This document shows, piece by piece, positions 42,901-49,156 of a stretch of DNA of 64,000 nt. How positions within the stretch are numbered: position 1 is the stretch's first letter; every line of letters starts with the position of its first letter. The notes beneath the pieces were generated by a model. That model made no database searches, was not told the DNA's origin, and was given only the letters and a program-made list of their open reading frames with translations. This DNA comes from Mactra quadrangularis (taxonomy: Eukaryota > Mollusca > Bivalvia > Venerida > Mactridae), in assembly GCA_025267735.1 (NCBI GenBank), contig CM046306.1, forward strand, positions 31,141,919 through 31,205,918, given 5' to 3'. The position numbers were made by a program, and so were the translations under genes.

Positions 42901-45248
42901 TAATACTACAAGAATACAGTTATTGTAATATCAACAGAAAAGCAGCTGATATAAATCTGAATGAACATAATAAGTATTTTATTGTATTGAAGGATATAAC
43001 GCCGTAGCATGGCCCAGACCAGAATAGCAAAGAGTGAGGAGAATAAGGGACTTCAGTTATTTATTTTCCGTCGTATACTCTTCAAATGTAGGTCCAATCA
43101 GTTGGATTACTCGGATTTTACCCTTACTTTTCAATGTCAATTTGACCTATTTACCAATTGGAATGCTTCAGATTTTATCAAGTAAATATAACTGGCAAAA
43201 GTCCCTCATTTCCACTGATTTTCACAGCAGAAAAAGAAGTAATTCTCAACAATGTTATGTACGAACAAACTTCTACTTAGGTTCTAGTAGTGGTATGTTC
43301 ATAATGTTTCCTTATGAGGGTACATGCCTTAAACCTAAACTAAACAACAGCAGCCACATATATTTCTCACAGGGACTTTTTAACATTTTCTTTAAACATT
43401 TATATCATGGTGACTAAGAATGAAATGTCACCTTACAATATGGATATCAATTATATTGTAATATCTGTAACGGACGATGACACAATAGACCTTAATTGTC
43501 TCATGGAAAATGACCTTAAAGCGAAAGTAATAGGAATAATGGATTTTGGTTATGAGGTTTAAGAAAGTATATGACTTATAGATATTGGCGTACAGGTACA
43601 ATAGGATTTTAGTTGGTTAGCTACTACTGTGACTTAATGAGCTTAGTACTGGATTTTATATCCAATATGTATTTCTTGTGGCATTTTATGTTCAAGTACA
43701 GTTTAACATGTGTACACGTGTACAGTACCCACCAAAAGTTTGGAGACAAAAGAAATTTACTAAATTTTAAAACTTCATAGATTGTTTTGGGTAGAACCAT
43801 TATTTTTTTATATATTAAGTGTGGTTGATGATTAAATGAAAACAAAAATTTTTAATGCATGACATTATAAGTCCATGTGCACATTGTAAATGTTATATGA
43901 TGACATGTTTATAAAATAATTTCGAACCAACTTAGCTATAAAATTGTAAAAATAATTTACCCATAAGTATTGGTGTGTAATGAAGCTGGCTAAGTTTAAT
44001 TACGCAATGTTTACGTGGAAGACCGGTTATACAGATGTACTCCCTCAAATCTTAATCTCGGTTTAGTAAATTCTCATTGATACTATGTTCTGATATCCTA
44101 TGAATATCTTCTGAGCAATTTAGTGTCAATGAAATATACGTTTTACAACTTATTACTGAATAGTGCAAACCCGGTCGAAGACACAATTTTGCCCAATGTG
44201 GCGAAAATATCTCGAAAGCTATCTAAATATTATAACAAGACTTCCAACCTTTTACTACAATGTGGTTGATGCCATTCATGTGCCATATAATATAATATAT
44301 AAATATGTATTGGTTGAAAAAAAAGATTACATATACTAAATCTTAATAAGAGACATCATGACTCAAAATTATTCAAGTGAAAATAACAACATTTGCAAAT
44401 TAAAATGTACTTAAAAAGGACATAATGCGACGTAAAGCGATCTTTCGCTTATCGTAAACACGAATTCATAGGTAAACAGTAGCATGGTTAATGTTAGTAC
44501 GGCCAATTAACTGTGGCCCCGCGGGTGTTCAAAAGGCTCGGAATTCACTGTACTGTAAAAACCTGTATACACGAATACACATGTAAACAATGGCAAGGTT
44601 ATTTCATTTTGGTATAGTCCGTTTTTTCTCAACTGTCAAAGCTTGAATAATTTCATGGTGACTGAATGCTTTGTTTTTGTTCTGGCGGCCTTATTGTTAT
44701 TAAATATATCTTGACTAAAACATACCATTCGGCATAAGCAGCTTTACTCGATCATAGTACACACTTTTGGACACTCATTAATGTATTATGACGATAATTT
44801 CAACAAACGCAATCACCGCGAAATTATTCATGTTTTGACAGTTGAGAAAAAACGAATTATATATTTCGTTTTTTCTCTTTTGTCAAAACATGAATAAATT
44901 TCACGATGACTACGTACTCTTTGTATAACACTCGTGATATTGAGATTGTGTGTAATCATTCACCGAGATTTTATTTAAACTTTGGCAGTTAAGAAACAAT
45001 TGAATATTCGGTGAGTTACTTATGGTTCCGTGGATGTTCAAAGGCTCGCGTTGCACTGTACAATTGATAATAAAAAAAGGATACGAATGATAAAAAAACG
45101 CCTTTTATTATATTCATTTCGTAACAATAACTGATTATAAAATGATTAAAAATTCTACGAACCCTCGCCAACGTTGTGCTTCAGCTCCCTGGAATATCAC
45201 CACAATTAAAATCAAAGAAATCGGCAAGGTTATCCACGCCCTCACCAT
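3814..45248 (-). CDS. Gene A: receptor tyrosine-kinase-like pseudokinase (28 exons)
   Basis: Spliced model on the minus strand with 28 coding exons; the sum is 3,777 nt, giving 1,258 residues and a stop. Every junction has a GT donor and AG acceptor and keeps frame. Order: signal peptide (about 1-24), EMI-like region (30-86), two six-cysteine EGF-like modules (86-156), about 620 unassigned residues, fibronectin III (781-877), transmembrane helix (about 887-913), basic juxtamembrane segment, kinase-like domain (about 980-1245), tyrosine-rich tail. The kinase fold keeps the beta-3 Lys (1009), LAARN, APE (1155-1157) and DVWS motifs but lacks the HRD Asp (Arg 1109) and DFG Asp (Gly 1127). By family knowledge such proteins sit in the plasma membrane and signal by scaffolding or by heterodimerising with active kinases; that role is inferred. 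The ligand is unknown. The first junction is the weakest part of the model. Confidence 0.88.
4240..4345. mobile_element. Fragment of the CATTCGGAAC family
   Basis: Starts CATTCGGAACTCCTCGACC and continues like the arms of the foldback element at 30.7 kb. A diverged copy lies at 59,452-59,530 in gene B, so this insertion predates the duplication. Confidence 0.5.
4668..4873 (-). CDS. Gene A exon 27: kinase-like C-lobe (APE, DVWS)
   Basis: Residues 1147-1215. [20 protein letters not shown] then [17 protein letters not shown]: intact P+1 loop, APE and alpha-F motif of tyrosine kinases. Differs from the gene B exon at three of 62 compared residues. Confidence 0.96.
4945..5180 (+). mobile_element. 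tRNA-derived SINE in gene A intron
   Basis: tRNA-like head with A box (TGGCGTAGTGGTTAGC) and B box (GGTTTGAGCCC), then an unrelated tail with AGGAAGAGCTGGCTATCG. Not present at the matching place in gene B. Confidence 0.72.
6521..6650. mobile_element. Dispersed repeat in gene A intron, absent from gene B
   Basis: ACCGGGATTTATC..TGAAATAAAAATCG and a following palindromic-looking stretch recur at about 14,201-14,230 and 14,555-14,620. In gene B the flanks meet near 61,715. Confidence 0.55.
6864..6989 (-). CDS. Gene A exon 26: degenerate catalytic loop and GFG motif
   Basis: Residues 1105-1146, exactly 42 codons. Reads [10 protein letters not shown] (Asp of HRD replaced by Arg 1109) and VKIFGFGPQ (Asp of DFG replaced by Gly 1127). 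The activation segment continues [15 protein letters not shown] with no tyrosine. The loss of both Asp residues predicts no normal phosphotransfer. Confidence 0.95.
7137..7495. repeat. Minisatellite, about 39-bp unit (about 9 copies)
   Basis: Repeated unit containing TTGAAAATTTTATAACCTTC and ATTTGAAAACACTA in the intron between exons 25 and 26. The same array in gene B is about twice as long. Confidence 0.9.
7764..7918 (-). CDS. Gene A exon 25: kinase-like hinge and alpha-D/E
   Basis: Residues 1053-1104. [19 protein letters not shown] is a clear RTK hinge, then [13 protein letters not shown] before the catalytic loop. Donor GTAGGT. Confidence 0.94.
8335..8480 (+). mobile_element. SINE tail-like repeat
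   Basis: Contains GTGAGCTGGTCACCGTAATA, shared with 25,330-25,475 and loosely with the SINE tail at about 5,105. No tRNA-like head visible here. Confidence 0.5.
8683..8802 (-). CDS. Gene A exon 24: kinase-like alpha-C region
   Basis: Residues 1013-1053. [14 protein letters not shown] then [13 protein letters not shown] is a typical RTK alpha-C to beta-4 stretch. I see no Glu at the usual distance before HPN, so the Lys-Glu salt bridge may be absent; an alignment is needed. Confidence 0.91.
9634..9811 (-). CDS. Gene A exon 23: kinase-like N-lobe, glycine loop and beta-3 Lys
   Basis: Residues 954-1013. [18 protein letters not shown] is the usual RTK entry. The glycine-rich loop is degraded to GHFANIYKA, keeping only the first Gly (989). 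The beta-3 Lys is kept in VVAKTLK (1009). Donor GTGATA is weak but phase-consistent. Confidence 0.9.
9862..10180 (-). mobile_element. tRNA-derived SINE (family 1)
   Basis: On the minus strand it opens with a tRNA-like A-box region (GCTAACTCAGTTGGTAGC). Other copies at 16,072-16,276, 53,500-53,835 and 60,130-61,655. Confidence 0.75.
10716..10888 (-). CDS. Gene A exon 22: TM helix and juxtamembrane region
   Basis: Residues 896-953. Completes the transmembrane helix ([16 protein letters not shown]), followed by a basic stop-transfer RRG and an Arg-rich juxtamembrane stretch with NVYGG and SSRYD tyrosines, possible phosphorylation sites for a partner kinase. Confidence 0.93.
11036..11291. mobile_element. 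MITE with TGACCCTGATCTGACCTTT-type ends
   Basis: Left end CAGTTTGACCCTGATCTGAC is mirrored at the right by GGTCAGGTTGGGGTCAAATT. Second copy at 19,376-19,613. Confidence 0.65.
11760..11813 (-). CDS. Gene A exon 21: membrane-proximal stalk, start of TM helix
   Basis: Residues 878-896. Acidic stalk (DPEPD) then the start of the hydrophobic helix (TGLIVGVAV). Splice sites TTACAG and GTAAGT. Confidence 0.9.
11842..12080. repeat. ATGCA/TGCAA pentanucleotide-like tract
   Basis: Low-complexity run of ATGCA, ATGCT and related 5-mers in a gene A intron. Open frames on both strands here are artefacts of the repeat. Confidence 0.9.
12725..12765. repeat. GTT microsatellite
   Basis: About 12 units of GTT/GCT in an intron. 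Confidence 0.8.
13012..13303. mobile_element. MITE with GGCGGATCCAG ends
   Basis: Begins GGGGCGGATCCAGGATTT and ends ACTGGATCCGCCTATG. G/C runs (CTAGGGGG...) sit inside both ends. Related copies at 20,585-20,888 and 54,955-55,208. Confidence 0.7.
13609..13774 (-). CDS. Gene A exon 20: fibronectin III, second half
   Basis: Residues 823-878. Contains the FN3 tyrosine corner region ([20 protein letters not shown]). Phase 0 to 1; splice sites TTCCAG and GTAAGT. Confidence 0.92.
13822..14099 (+). mobile_element. 5'-truncated LINE, 3' end
   Basis: The + strand reads [17 protein letters not shown], then [19 protein letters not shown], the usual C-terminus of LINE ORF2 (RLAGH...HG.RRRGRP...Y.DTL..D). 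It ends in a TAAG-repeat tail and is flanked by an 11-bp duplication ACATGTTCAAG (13,811-13,821 and 14,100-14,110). Antisense to gene A, in the intron between exons 19 and 20. Confidence 0.85.
14231..14408. mobile_element. Short element with TTATCTTACC ends
   Basis: Left end TTATCTTACCTCGTAC, right end TACTCGGTAAGATAA, i.e. inverted. It sits inside a copy of the 6,521-6,650 repeat, together with the hairpin at 14,410. Confidence 0.5.
14410..14548. repeat. 61-bp inverted repeat with 17-nt loop
   Basis: Arms 14,410-14,470 and 14,488-14,548 are complementary except for two positions; loop is CTCGAGCTACGCTCTCA. A strong cruciform or RNA hairpin in a gene A intron. Confidence 0.92.
15626..15829. 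repeat. 102-bp tandem duplication covering a splice donor
   Basis: Two identical 102-bp copies (15,626-15,727 and 15,728-15,829). Each holds CTGGAGAG|GTAAAT on the minus strand, the end of exon 19 with its donor. Confidence 0.95.
15821..15948 (-). CDS. Gene A exon 19: fibronectin III, first half
   Basis: Residues 780-822. [19 protein letters not shown] is the A-B-C strand start of an FN3 domain with its conserved Trp. The donor GTAAAT and the last exon bases lie in a 102-bp tandem duplication, so a second identical donor sits 102 nt farther on. Confidence 0.92.
16072..16276 (-). mobile_element. SINE (family 1), partial
   Basis: Same sequence as 9,950-10,178, ending in the tRNA-like part (GCTAGCTCAGTTGGTAGC on the minus strand). 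Confidence 0.7.
16649..16685 (-). CDS. Gene A exon 18: 37-nt micro-exon
   Basis: Residues 768-780 ([12 protein letters not shown] and the first base of Tyr). Flanked by TTTCAG and GTAAG. It is needed to change phase from 0 to 1 between exons 17 and 19, and forms a linker before the FN3 domain. Confidence 0.8.
17643..17819 (-). CDS. Gene A exon 17: ectodomain
   Basis: Residues 709-767, phase 0 at both ends. Three cysteines (NAAC, GKC, NNC). Ends in [20 protein letters not shown] with an NTS sequon. Confidence 0.87.
17873..18100. repeat. Dispersed repeat
   Basis: Shares AAGCCGGATTTAAAAACTTT, AAGTTTCATAAAGATCTGAC and more with 58,735-58,935 in gene B's last intron. Probably an old transposon; class unknown. 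Confidence 0.65.
18659..18785 (-). CDS. Gene A exon 16: ectodomain
   Basis: Residues 666-708. Starts [19 protein letters not shown], the opening of a further Ig-like/beta-sandwich unit (DDESG..KFGIKL). Splice sites TTTAG and GTAAGT. Confidence 0.87.
19376..19613. mobile_element. MITE, second copy of the 11,036 family
   Basis: Left end AAGTTTAACCACGATCTGAC and right end CAGATCAGGGTTAAACTTTA are inverted repeats. Body aligns with 11,036-11,291. Confidence 0.68.
19896..20080. mobile_element. pogo/Tigger-like MITE
   Basis: 185 bp beginning CAGTAAAACTCGGATATAAC and ending TATATCCGAGTTTTACTG, with TA on both sides. Ends and the TA target fit the pogo group of Tc1/mariner. Confidence 0.8.
20308..20476 (-). 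CDS. Gene A exon 15: ectodomain
   Basis: Residues 610-666. [19 protein letters not shown] then [11 protein letters not shown] matches the general Ig-like/HYR-like end-strand pattern (VRATDAAGN...DGTPPTV). This repeats the theme seen at the exon 11/12 junction. Confidence 0.88.
20585..20888. mobile_element. MITE of the GGCGGATCCAG family
   Basis: Begins TAGGTGGATCCAGCGGGG, ends CTTGATCCGCTCCTG, with CCCCCTAGAAAA blocks inside. Lies next to exon 15. Confidence 0.65.
21281..21468 (-). CDS. Gene A exon 14: ectodomain
   Basis: Residues 547-610. Unassigned; beta-rich ([26 protein letters not shown]). Splice sites TTACAG and GTAATA. Confidence 0.87.
21824..21965 (-). CDS. Gene A exon 13: ectodomain
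   Basis: Residues 500-547. Unassigned; motif [17 protein letters not shown]. Acceptor TGAAAG, donor GTAGGT; both in phase. Confidence 0.83.
22135..22200 (+). mobile_element. tRNA-like fragment (possible SINE head)
   Basis: Has a B-box-like GGTTCGAACCC after a GTGG..TGAGCCAACTGAG part. Too irregular for a functional tRNA. Confidence 0.3.
23267..23436 (-). CDS. Gene A exon 12: ectodomain
   Basis: Residues 443-500. Starts with [19 protein letters not shown], a beta-strand pattern like bacterial or metazoan Ig-like linkers, then DNVSKIEL with an NVS sequon. Confidence 0.87.
23560..23652. mobile_element. Half MITE of the CGTTTTTTCTCAACTGTC family
   Basis: Right end GACAGTTGAGAAAAAAACG matches the ends of elements at 44,614-44,858 and 57,934-58,177. 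Confidence 0.55.
24239..24444 (-). CDS. Gene A exon 11: ectodomain
   Basis: Residues 375-443. Ends in [11 protein letters not shown], followed in exon 12 by SVLVEARD, which looks like the last strands of an immunoglobulin/FN3-like beta sandwich. Splice sites CAAAG and GTGGGT. Confidence 0.87.
24829..24933 (-). CDS. Gene A exon 10: ectodomain
   Basis: Residues 340-374. Unassigned; motif FDFIAPKHC and a second Cys. Phase 0 at both ends; splice sites TTTCAG and GTAAGT. Confidence 0.87.
25330..25475 (+). mobile_element. SINE tail-like repeat
   Basis: GTGAGCTGGTCACCGCAATA and GGACGGCATTAAA are shared with 8,335-8,480. Lies close to the exon 9 donor. Confidence 0.5.
25489..25603 (-). CDS. Gene A exon 9: ectodomain
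   Basis: Residues 301-339. Unassigned; beta-rich looking ([16 protein letters not shown]). Acceptor AAAAG, poor polypyrimidine tract, but phase agrees on both sides. Confidence 0.83.
25967..26105 (-). CDS. Gene A exon 8: ectodomain
   Basis: Residues 255-301. Unassigned; has two cysteines (IYPC and AKC) that could pair. Splice sites CATAG and GTAAGT. Confidence 0.87.
26999..27150 (-). CDS. Gene A exon 7: ectodomain
   Basis: Residues 204-255. Unassigned ectodomain sequence ([19 protein letters not shown]). Splice sites TTACAG and GTATGT, both in phase. Confidence 0.86.
27933..28074 (-). CDS. Gene A exon 6: ectodomain
   Basis: Residues 157-204. No recognised domain. Contains an N-glycosylation sequon (NVT). 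Acceptor TTTCAG; donor GTAATA, slightly weak, fixed by phase. Confidence 0.85.
28241..28260. repeat. TA microsatellite
   Basis: About ten TA units in the intron between exons 5 and 6. Confidence 0.85.
28785..29560. repeat. GAT/GAC trinucleotide tract of about 775 bp
   Basis: Nearly pure GAT with GAC and AAT variants, next to exon 5. Long open frames on both strands (poly-Ser, poly-Met) come from the repeat. Confidence 0.95.
29587..29703 (-). CDS. Gene A exon 5: EGF-like module 2
   Basis: Residues 118-157. A second six-cysteine module ([15 protein letters not shown]). The donor lies directly beside the 0.8 kb GAT-repeat tract of the following intron. Confidence 0.9.
30049..30144 (-). CDS. 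Gene A exon 4: EGF-like module 1
   Basis: Residues 86-118. Six cysteines in EGF spacing, with the hallmark [11 protein letters not shown] start and a C-x-C pair. Splice sites are TTGCAG and GTAAGT. Confidence 0.92.
30694..31873. mobile_element. 1.18-kb foldback element (near-complete palindrome)
   Basis: Left end TAGCCTGTTCAATTACCC and right end GGGTAATTGAACAGGCTA are exact inverses. The match continues inward, with gaps, to AGGAGCCC and GGGCTCCT around a centre near 31,325. Arms are about 580 bp. Inner parts carry the CATTCGGAACTCCTCGGCC motif. No open frame of note. Confidence 0.88.
31933..32033 (-). CDS. Gene A exon 3: EMI-like C-terminal part
   Basis: Residues 52-86. The motif [20 protein letters not shown] followed by D-Y-N-C resembles the end of EMI domains (repeated YRT/YR, then CCPGY..G..C) found just before EGF repeats in MEGF/PEAR-type proteins. 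Splice sites are TTTTAG and GTAAGT. Confidence 0.82.
32590..32768. mobile_element. Possible pogo-like MITE with poly-C tract
   Basis: Opens CAGTACCCCC...CTCTTAGCCGGA, like Tigger ends. The right end TCCGGTTTCAGAGAGGAG is a loose inverse. Confidence 0.35.
32805..32873 (-). CDS. Gene A exon 2: aromatic-rich start of EMI-like region
   Basis: Residues 29-52. One open frame only, rich in Tyr and Cys ([10 protein letters not shown]). Acceptor TTTCAG and donor GTAAGT are canonical. The phase joins exon 3 through a Trp codon split TG|G. Confidence 0.72.
33995..34112. repeat. Imperfect hairpin, arms about 50 nt
   Basis: AGCAGTGTCATT and AATGACGCTGTTA pair, as do CAGATCAA and TTGATCTG, with small gaps. 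Could be a MITE remnant or a transcribed hairpin. Confidence 0.5.
36899..37905. repeat. Inverted repeat partner of 49,157-50,320
   Basis: About 1.0 kb aligning in reverse orientation. Shared blocks include CCCAACTTTTAGACCCATC, TAATCTACAAGCCGTGACCC, ATTTTGTATACA and GTACCCGCTGTGCC. Lies in intron 1 of gene A. Confidence 0.82.
38130..38566. mobile_element. hAT-like non-autonomous element
   Basis: Ends AGGGATGAGAC and GTTTCATCCCT are inverted; flanks share AATGTTTACT (8-10 bp target duplication). No transposase frame. Confidence 0.75.
40786..40977. repeat. 96-bp tandem duplication
   Basis: Two near-identical copies, from ACAAGTAACACACAAG to CCATCTTTGGTATCTGTTAT, starting at 40,786 and 40,882. 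Confidence 0.9.
41005..41373. mobile_element. Tc1/mariner-like MITE
   Basis: 369 bp with TACCCACCAAAAGTTT at the left, AAACTTTTGGTGGGTA at the right and TA on both sides. A lone related end lies at 43,727-43,760. Confidence 0.78.
41654..42143. mobile_element. GC-rich MITE with TGGGCCGACTT ends
   Basis: Left end TGGGCCGACTTGATTTGCCC and right end GGGCAAAACAAGTCGGCCCA are inverted over about 45 bp. GC-rich terminal parts in an AT-rich intron. Confidence 0.8.
42147..42337. repeat. CpG-rich GAGCGCTC repeat, copy 1
   Basis: Dense GCGAGCGCTCGCGCGAGCGC and CGAGCGCTC palindromes. A second copy at 42,588-42,705 and a fragment at 40,576-40,604 share GAACGACTGCGAGCGCTC or flanking parts. Confidence 0.75.
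42588..42705. repeat. CpG-rich GAGCGCTC repeat, copy 2
   Basis: GCGAAACACCTCTCGAGC then CGCGAGCGCCCGCGTTCAG matches copy 1 over about 115 bp. Confidence 0.75.
44614..44858. mobile_element. MITE with CGTTTTTTCTCAACTGTC ends
   Basis: Left CCGTTTTTTCTCAACTGTC and right GACAGTTGAGAAAAAACG are inverted. A further diverged copy follows directly (about 44,862-45,003). Confidence 0.75.
45163..45248 (-). CDS. Gene A exon 1: start codon and signal peptide
   Basis: Residues 1-29. ATG at 45,248 lies in a good context (AAAATGG) with an in-frame TAA nine bases upstream. It encodes a classical signal peptide: basic n-region, hydrophobic [12 protein letters not shown] core, and a likely cleavage after GAEA before Gln. 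The donor GG|GTTCGT is weak but is the one that keeps phase with exon 2. A neighbouring GTAGAA site would bring in a stop. An undetected exon in the 12 kb intron remains possible. Confidence 0.68.
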
Positions 45249-45372
45249 TTTGCCTTAATAAAATGTACAACAGACACTATCTCAAATAAATGATCAAATT
45301 AAGTAAACCATAAAAAGAGTGATATCCAGAAACCTCTCCCAGACCGAATGTATTCTGGGCGGAAGACTAATT

Positions 45373-45380
45373 CTTTTATA
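45373..45380 (-). promoter_or_regulatory. TATA box candidate for gene A
   Basis: TATAAAAG on the minus strand, about 125 bases upstream of the ATG. A start site about 30 bases downstream (near 45,345) would give a 5' UTR of about 100 nt. Match to consensus is seen; use is inferred. Confidence 0.45.
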
Positions 45381-45767
45381 CATACCAACACGGAAGTTTT
45401 AAAAATGACTTTATTTTAGGGTATTTTAAAGCTTAAAAATGCAAGCTCTTGGAGAAATGCTATTGCTTAACCTTATATGTTCATCACGCAATGAAACTGA
45501 AGTAGGCTTCCTTTATTTTTCCTTGCAACTAATTGGTTGATGCTGTATCTGCGAATGTGTGATTTTTAGCTTGAATGAATCACTGTGACTTGCAACGAAA
45601 GATTTGTCAAAAGATTTGCAGATGCGAACTGTTAGAATTGCAGGTTCGGGTCAGTTAGTTTTTACTCATATCAGTCAATCGGCGATTATCTTAAGTAAAC
45701 TTTACCGGATGATGTAAAAGAGTTCCGAATGCTTTACCCAAAATAATCCAACTTATTGGCCAGCAGT

Positions 45768-45957
45768 GTGTTCAGTTACCCTGAAAGTTCCAAAACGTTC
45801 CGTAACGGAAAACCTAAAGACAACTCAACCCGAGACAACTCAATCCACTACTAACGGATTGAGTTGTCACAACTTTGAGTTGAGTTATGCACAGATTGAG
45901 TTGTCTACGGGTTGAGTTCCCCCGTACCCGTAACGGTAGCTACTGTTACTGAACACG
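45768..45957. mobile_element. Short MITE with internal ACAACTCAA palindromes
   Basis: Ends GTGTTCAGTTACCC and GTTACTGAACAC are inverted. Inside, ACAACTCAATCC and GGATTGAGTTGT face each other, with further repeats of the same motif. It lies about 400 bp upstream of the gene A promoter candidate. Confidence 0.6.
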
Positions 45958-47108
45958 CAGCTGTTTTAACTCGTGTTTCTTCGGTGCACAGAAAATGATG
46001 ACGTCATATCTACTCCACACGATTCAGTTGATTATCGACGTACCTGTACGTCGATATATACAATTATCAAGATTTGAGCATTTTGTAGTCGACACCGGTT
46101 GCCTTAAGCCAATCAAAACGATGCATTTGAGGTCACATGATAGAAAAATGGACGGCAAATTGTCAATTTAGAGGTGCGTGAATTGACTCGTCTGGACGCC
46201 ATCTTTTGTCGGGTATTACCAGAAAATACAATAATCAGAATAGGAATGAGTACCAGTTTCAAGAAAGCTGCATTTAAGACCCAGAAAATACAAAACTAAC
46301 TGTAACATGTTTGTTTTCTTTTTAAAACTCCCATTTGTTGAAAAAAATGCAAACTTATCTTCCCTACTAATGGGCGAATCTATTTTTACGGGAGAAGATT
46401 ATCTGTATCCAATCAGCTGAGAGGCGTAACCAGTATCCACTGAGACAGGTTTAAGTCATGCCCCTCATAAATATCGCTGTTCGCTTAACGTTAACCATTG
46501 GGAACGCCCCACTGATTCATATCAATAATCGTCTGCCGGAATATTTTGGTTTACTAAAAAATTGAATGAAGTTCCTATATGCCAAATAGACAGGAACAAT
46601 TCTAGAGTCTACCATAATGCTGTTTTACGTGCATAGTCCGAACAAGACCTGGACAACACCTGTTCATTCGACGTATTTTTATCAGCCCGGAAGGTTCCGT
46701 ACAATGAATCAAAAAGGTCTAATAAAATGTTTTAGCGGGTCACGCAAATCCCAATATTCTCTAAATAGACTTGGCACGGCTAATAGCGTTGACGTATATT
46801 ACTTGGAAGGAGATGTTGTAATACACGGCTAAACGTCGATTTCAAGCATTTTTGGAAATGCTAATACTTGTGTTAGTGATACAAAGGTTTTCTATCATTT
46901 ACAAGGTTGTAAAAGAGTTTTATCATGCATATGTATAAGTGTATGTGATATGTATGTGATCTGTATATGATATCTTATTGAATATGTATGTCTATATTTA
47001 AAATTGGATGTATACCCATGAGTCAGTATGCGATGATGATTGGGATTGTTATTGTTGTTCTTACGCAATATTTATTGTTCTTGTTCTTTCGATAAAAGGG
47101 CCTTGATA
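45958..47108. other. Intergenic, nothing recognised
   Basis: Upstream of gene A. A 71-codon frame at 46,617-46,832 on the + strand has no recognisable motif and no splice or repeat support. Confidence 0.4.
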
Positions 47109-47819
47109 GAGGTGTGTTGAACCTAATTTTTCACAAACCGTGTTTTTCACAAGTTGTGTAATATACGTTCGAGTTTTTCACAAATGAGCATTGTCAAAAT
47201 ACTTAGACATTTTTTTTCGATTTTCAGTCCTAACGCAATTTTCACAACAATTGTTCAAATGACTGTAAACCCTAGACAATTTCAAGAGGTATATACCTGT
47301 AAACTGTGTCATGTACATATACGTGATATAAACCAGCGTATCATTACTGAATGTTTTGGAACACAGACATTTAAAAATATTTCTCTCAATGATATACGTA
47401 TATTTACCCTGTGGAATAAATGTAAATAAGTGTATATCAATGATAAAAATCATTTAAATACAAACTCTTTATCATTCATCATAGCACCCAAACTTACCGG
47501 AAATAATGAGAATAACGACTTTTAAAGGCTGGCATGTAAGTTGATACATGACTGAATCAACACTTACAACTGTAAAAACTGAATATATGTATATACATAA
47601 TTATATATAACAATAAAAAAACTTTTAAATATCAATCTTATGTAAATATCATTGTTCATATTATCATTGTATGTATTTCATTTATTCTATTGTTTATGCA
47701 GTTTATGTGTTATTGTTTTTATAGTTTGTATGTTCTGTTGTAACTATGTATTTATCACTGAAAAGTGGAAAAAATTAAATATATAAAATAATAAACAAAA
47801 CTAACGTTTCAGTTTTGCT

Positions 47820-48300
47820 CCCTAAGTTACCACATTAAGGTCCATTGCGGCCTCATAAGCACCTAAAGCAACAGCCTAAGAGTCCACAGCAACTACACTA
47901 TTGCCCCTTGTAACCGCATTAAGGTCCATAGCAATCAGTTTCGAATCCCTAGCAACATCATAAATATCAATAGCAACTATACTTGTGCCCTAAGAAACCA
48001 TATGTGGGTCTATAGCAGCCACTCAAGCGCAATAAGCAACATATTTATGGTCCATAGCAAATACGCTAGTACCCTAGCGACAACTTTAGGTCCTAGCATC
48101 CTACCTTGCACTTCCTAACAACCGTAAAAGGTCACTAGCATACAATTTAGCGCCCATAGAAACTTCTTCAAAGTCCGTAACAAACAGTCTCGCACCAATA
48201 GCAACCACACGAATAACCATGGTAACCACACTAGTGCCCCTAGCAACGCAATAAGATCCATATCAACAACTATCACGCCCTAAGCTGTCAGTATTTTAGT
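47820..48300. repeat. Degenerate repeat of GTCCATAGCAAC-type units
   Basis: About 15 diverged units (GGTCCATAGCAAC, ACTAGTGCCCTAGCAAC) of roughly 30-36 bp inside the 4.1-kb element. Confidence 0.7.
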
Positions 48301-48304
48301 GGAG

Positions 48305-48395
48305 AAGAGGGGAGGGGTCGAACCAGCGACCTCTGGGGAGAAAAAGCGATTGTTTTACCGCTAAACTGATGATCCGTCATGAGACTCCAATACTT
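48305..48395 (-). mobile_element. tRNA-derived SINE head
   Basis: On the minus strand: TAGCGGTAAAAC (A box) and GGTTCGACCCC (B box). The stem pairing is poor, so it is read as a SINE, not a tRNA gene. Confidence 0.6.
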
Positions 48396-49156
48396 TTTGT
48401 TAGGAAACCTTTATTTATCCCAATCCAATTGATTTAAACAGCAGTCGAGAATCTATCATCTGCTTACGTTAGAACGATATACATTTAAATAATCGTATAA
48501 TTAATAATACCATCGTATATATTTGTACTCCCTAAAACATGTAAGGCCACTTCATTGGTTGCTTAGCGCAACGCTGGAGTATGGAAAGCCTTGACTGTCA
48601 AAAACGTACACTAAGGTACGTTGTTGAGTTTAAATAGCATCATATCAAGTAGTTCGTTCATTATATACATGTCCAACTTTTAGGCCCATACATGATCTCA
48701 ATTCGATGCTCGATTGTCAATAGAAAAGTATAGGGGAAAATTCTTTAAACAGCCATATCTCTTTTATTTTTTAAGATATCAATTTTGTGCAAATGATGCT
48801 AAAATGTTTAAACTTTCTTCTTTCATAAAGTTGTTTTTATATTTTTGTAAAATTGTAAAGTTTTGGTCTGTTTTAAGGTTTTATTTGATTACTCACGTTA
48901 CTATAAAATAAGAAGGAAAAGAAATACTCATGCTGATATAAGTTAAAAAATAAAGCCTTTCCGGTCCTTTGATCAAATTTGTGCAAACGACATGAGAAAG
49001 CTGTATGTTTCTAGTTTCCGGAGCATTTTTTATTTTTAAAATATCTACATGAAGTGTTGGTCTGTTTTGCACTTTTTCCAAAATTTTTGGATTTTTCATA
49101 TATTTTTTTCTTAATTTTATAATGTGCGCTATCGGATAAAGGGACCTCTGGTGTGA

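Larger units (their letters stand above)
32874..45162 (-). other. First intron of gene A (12.3 kb)
   Basis: No exon with matching phase was found. It holds the inverted pair member at 36,899, a hAT-like element, mariner-like and GC-rich elements. The stretches 33,120-33,970, 34,120-36,890 and 38,580-40,780 show nothing I can name beyond AT-rich sequence and short non-coding frames. Confidence 0.55.

Noticed and set aside
46617..46832. 71-codon + strand frame as a small gene
   Set aside because: No recognised motif, no second copy and no flanking splice or promoter signal; expected by chance in this length.
48305..48395. Functional tRNA gene
   Set aside because: A and B boxes are present, but the arms do not pair well and the tail looks like a SINE.
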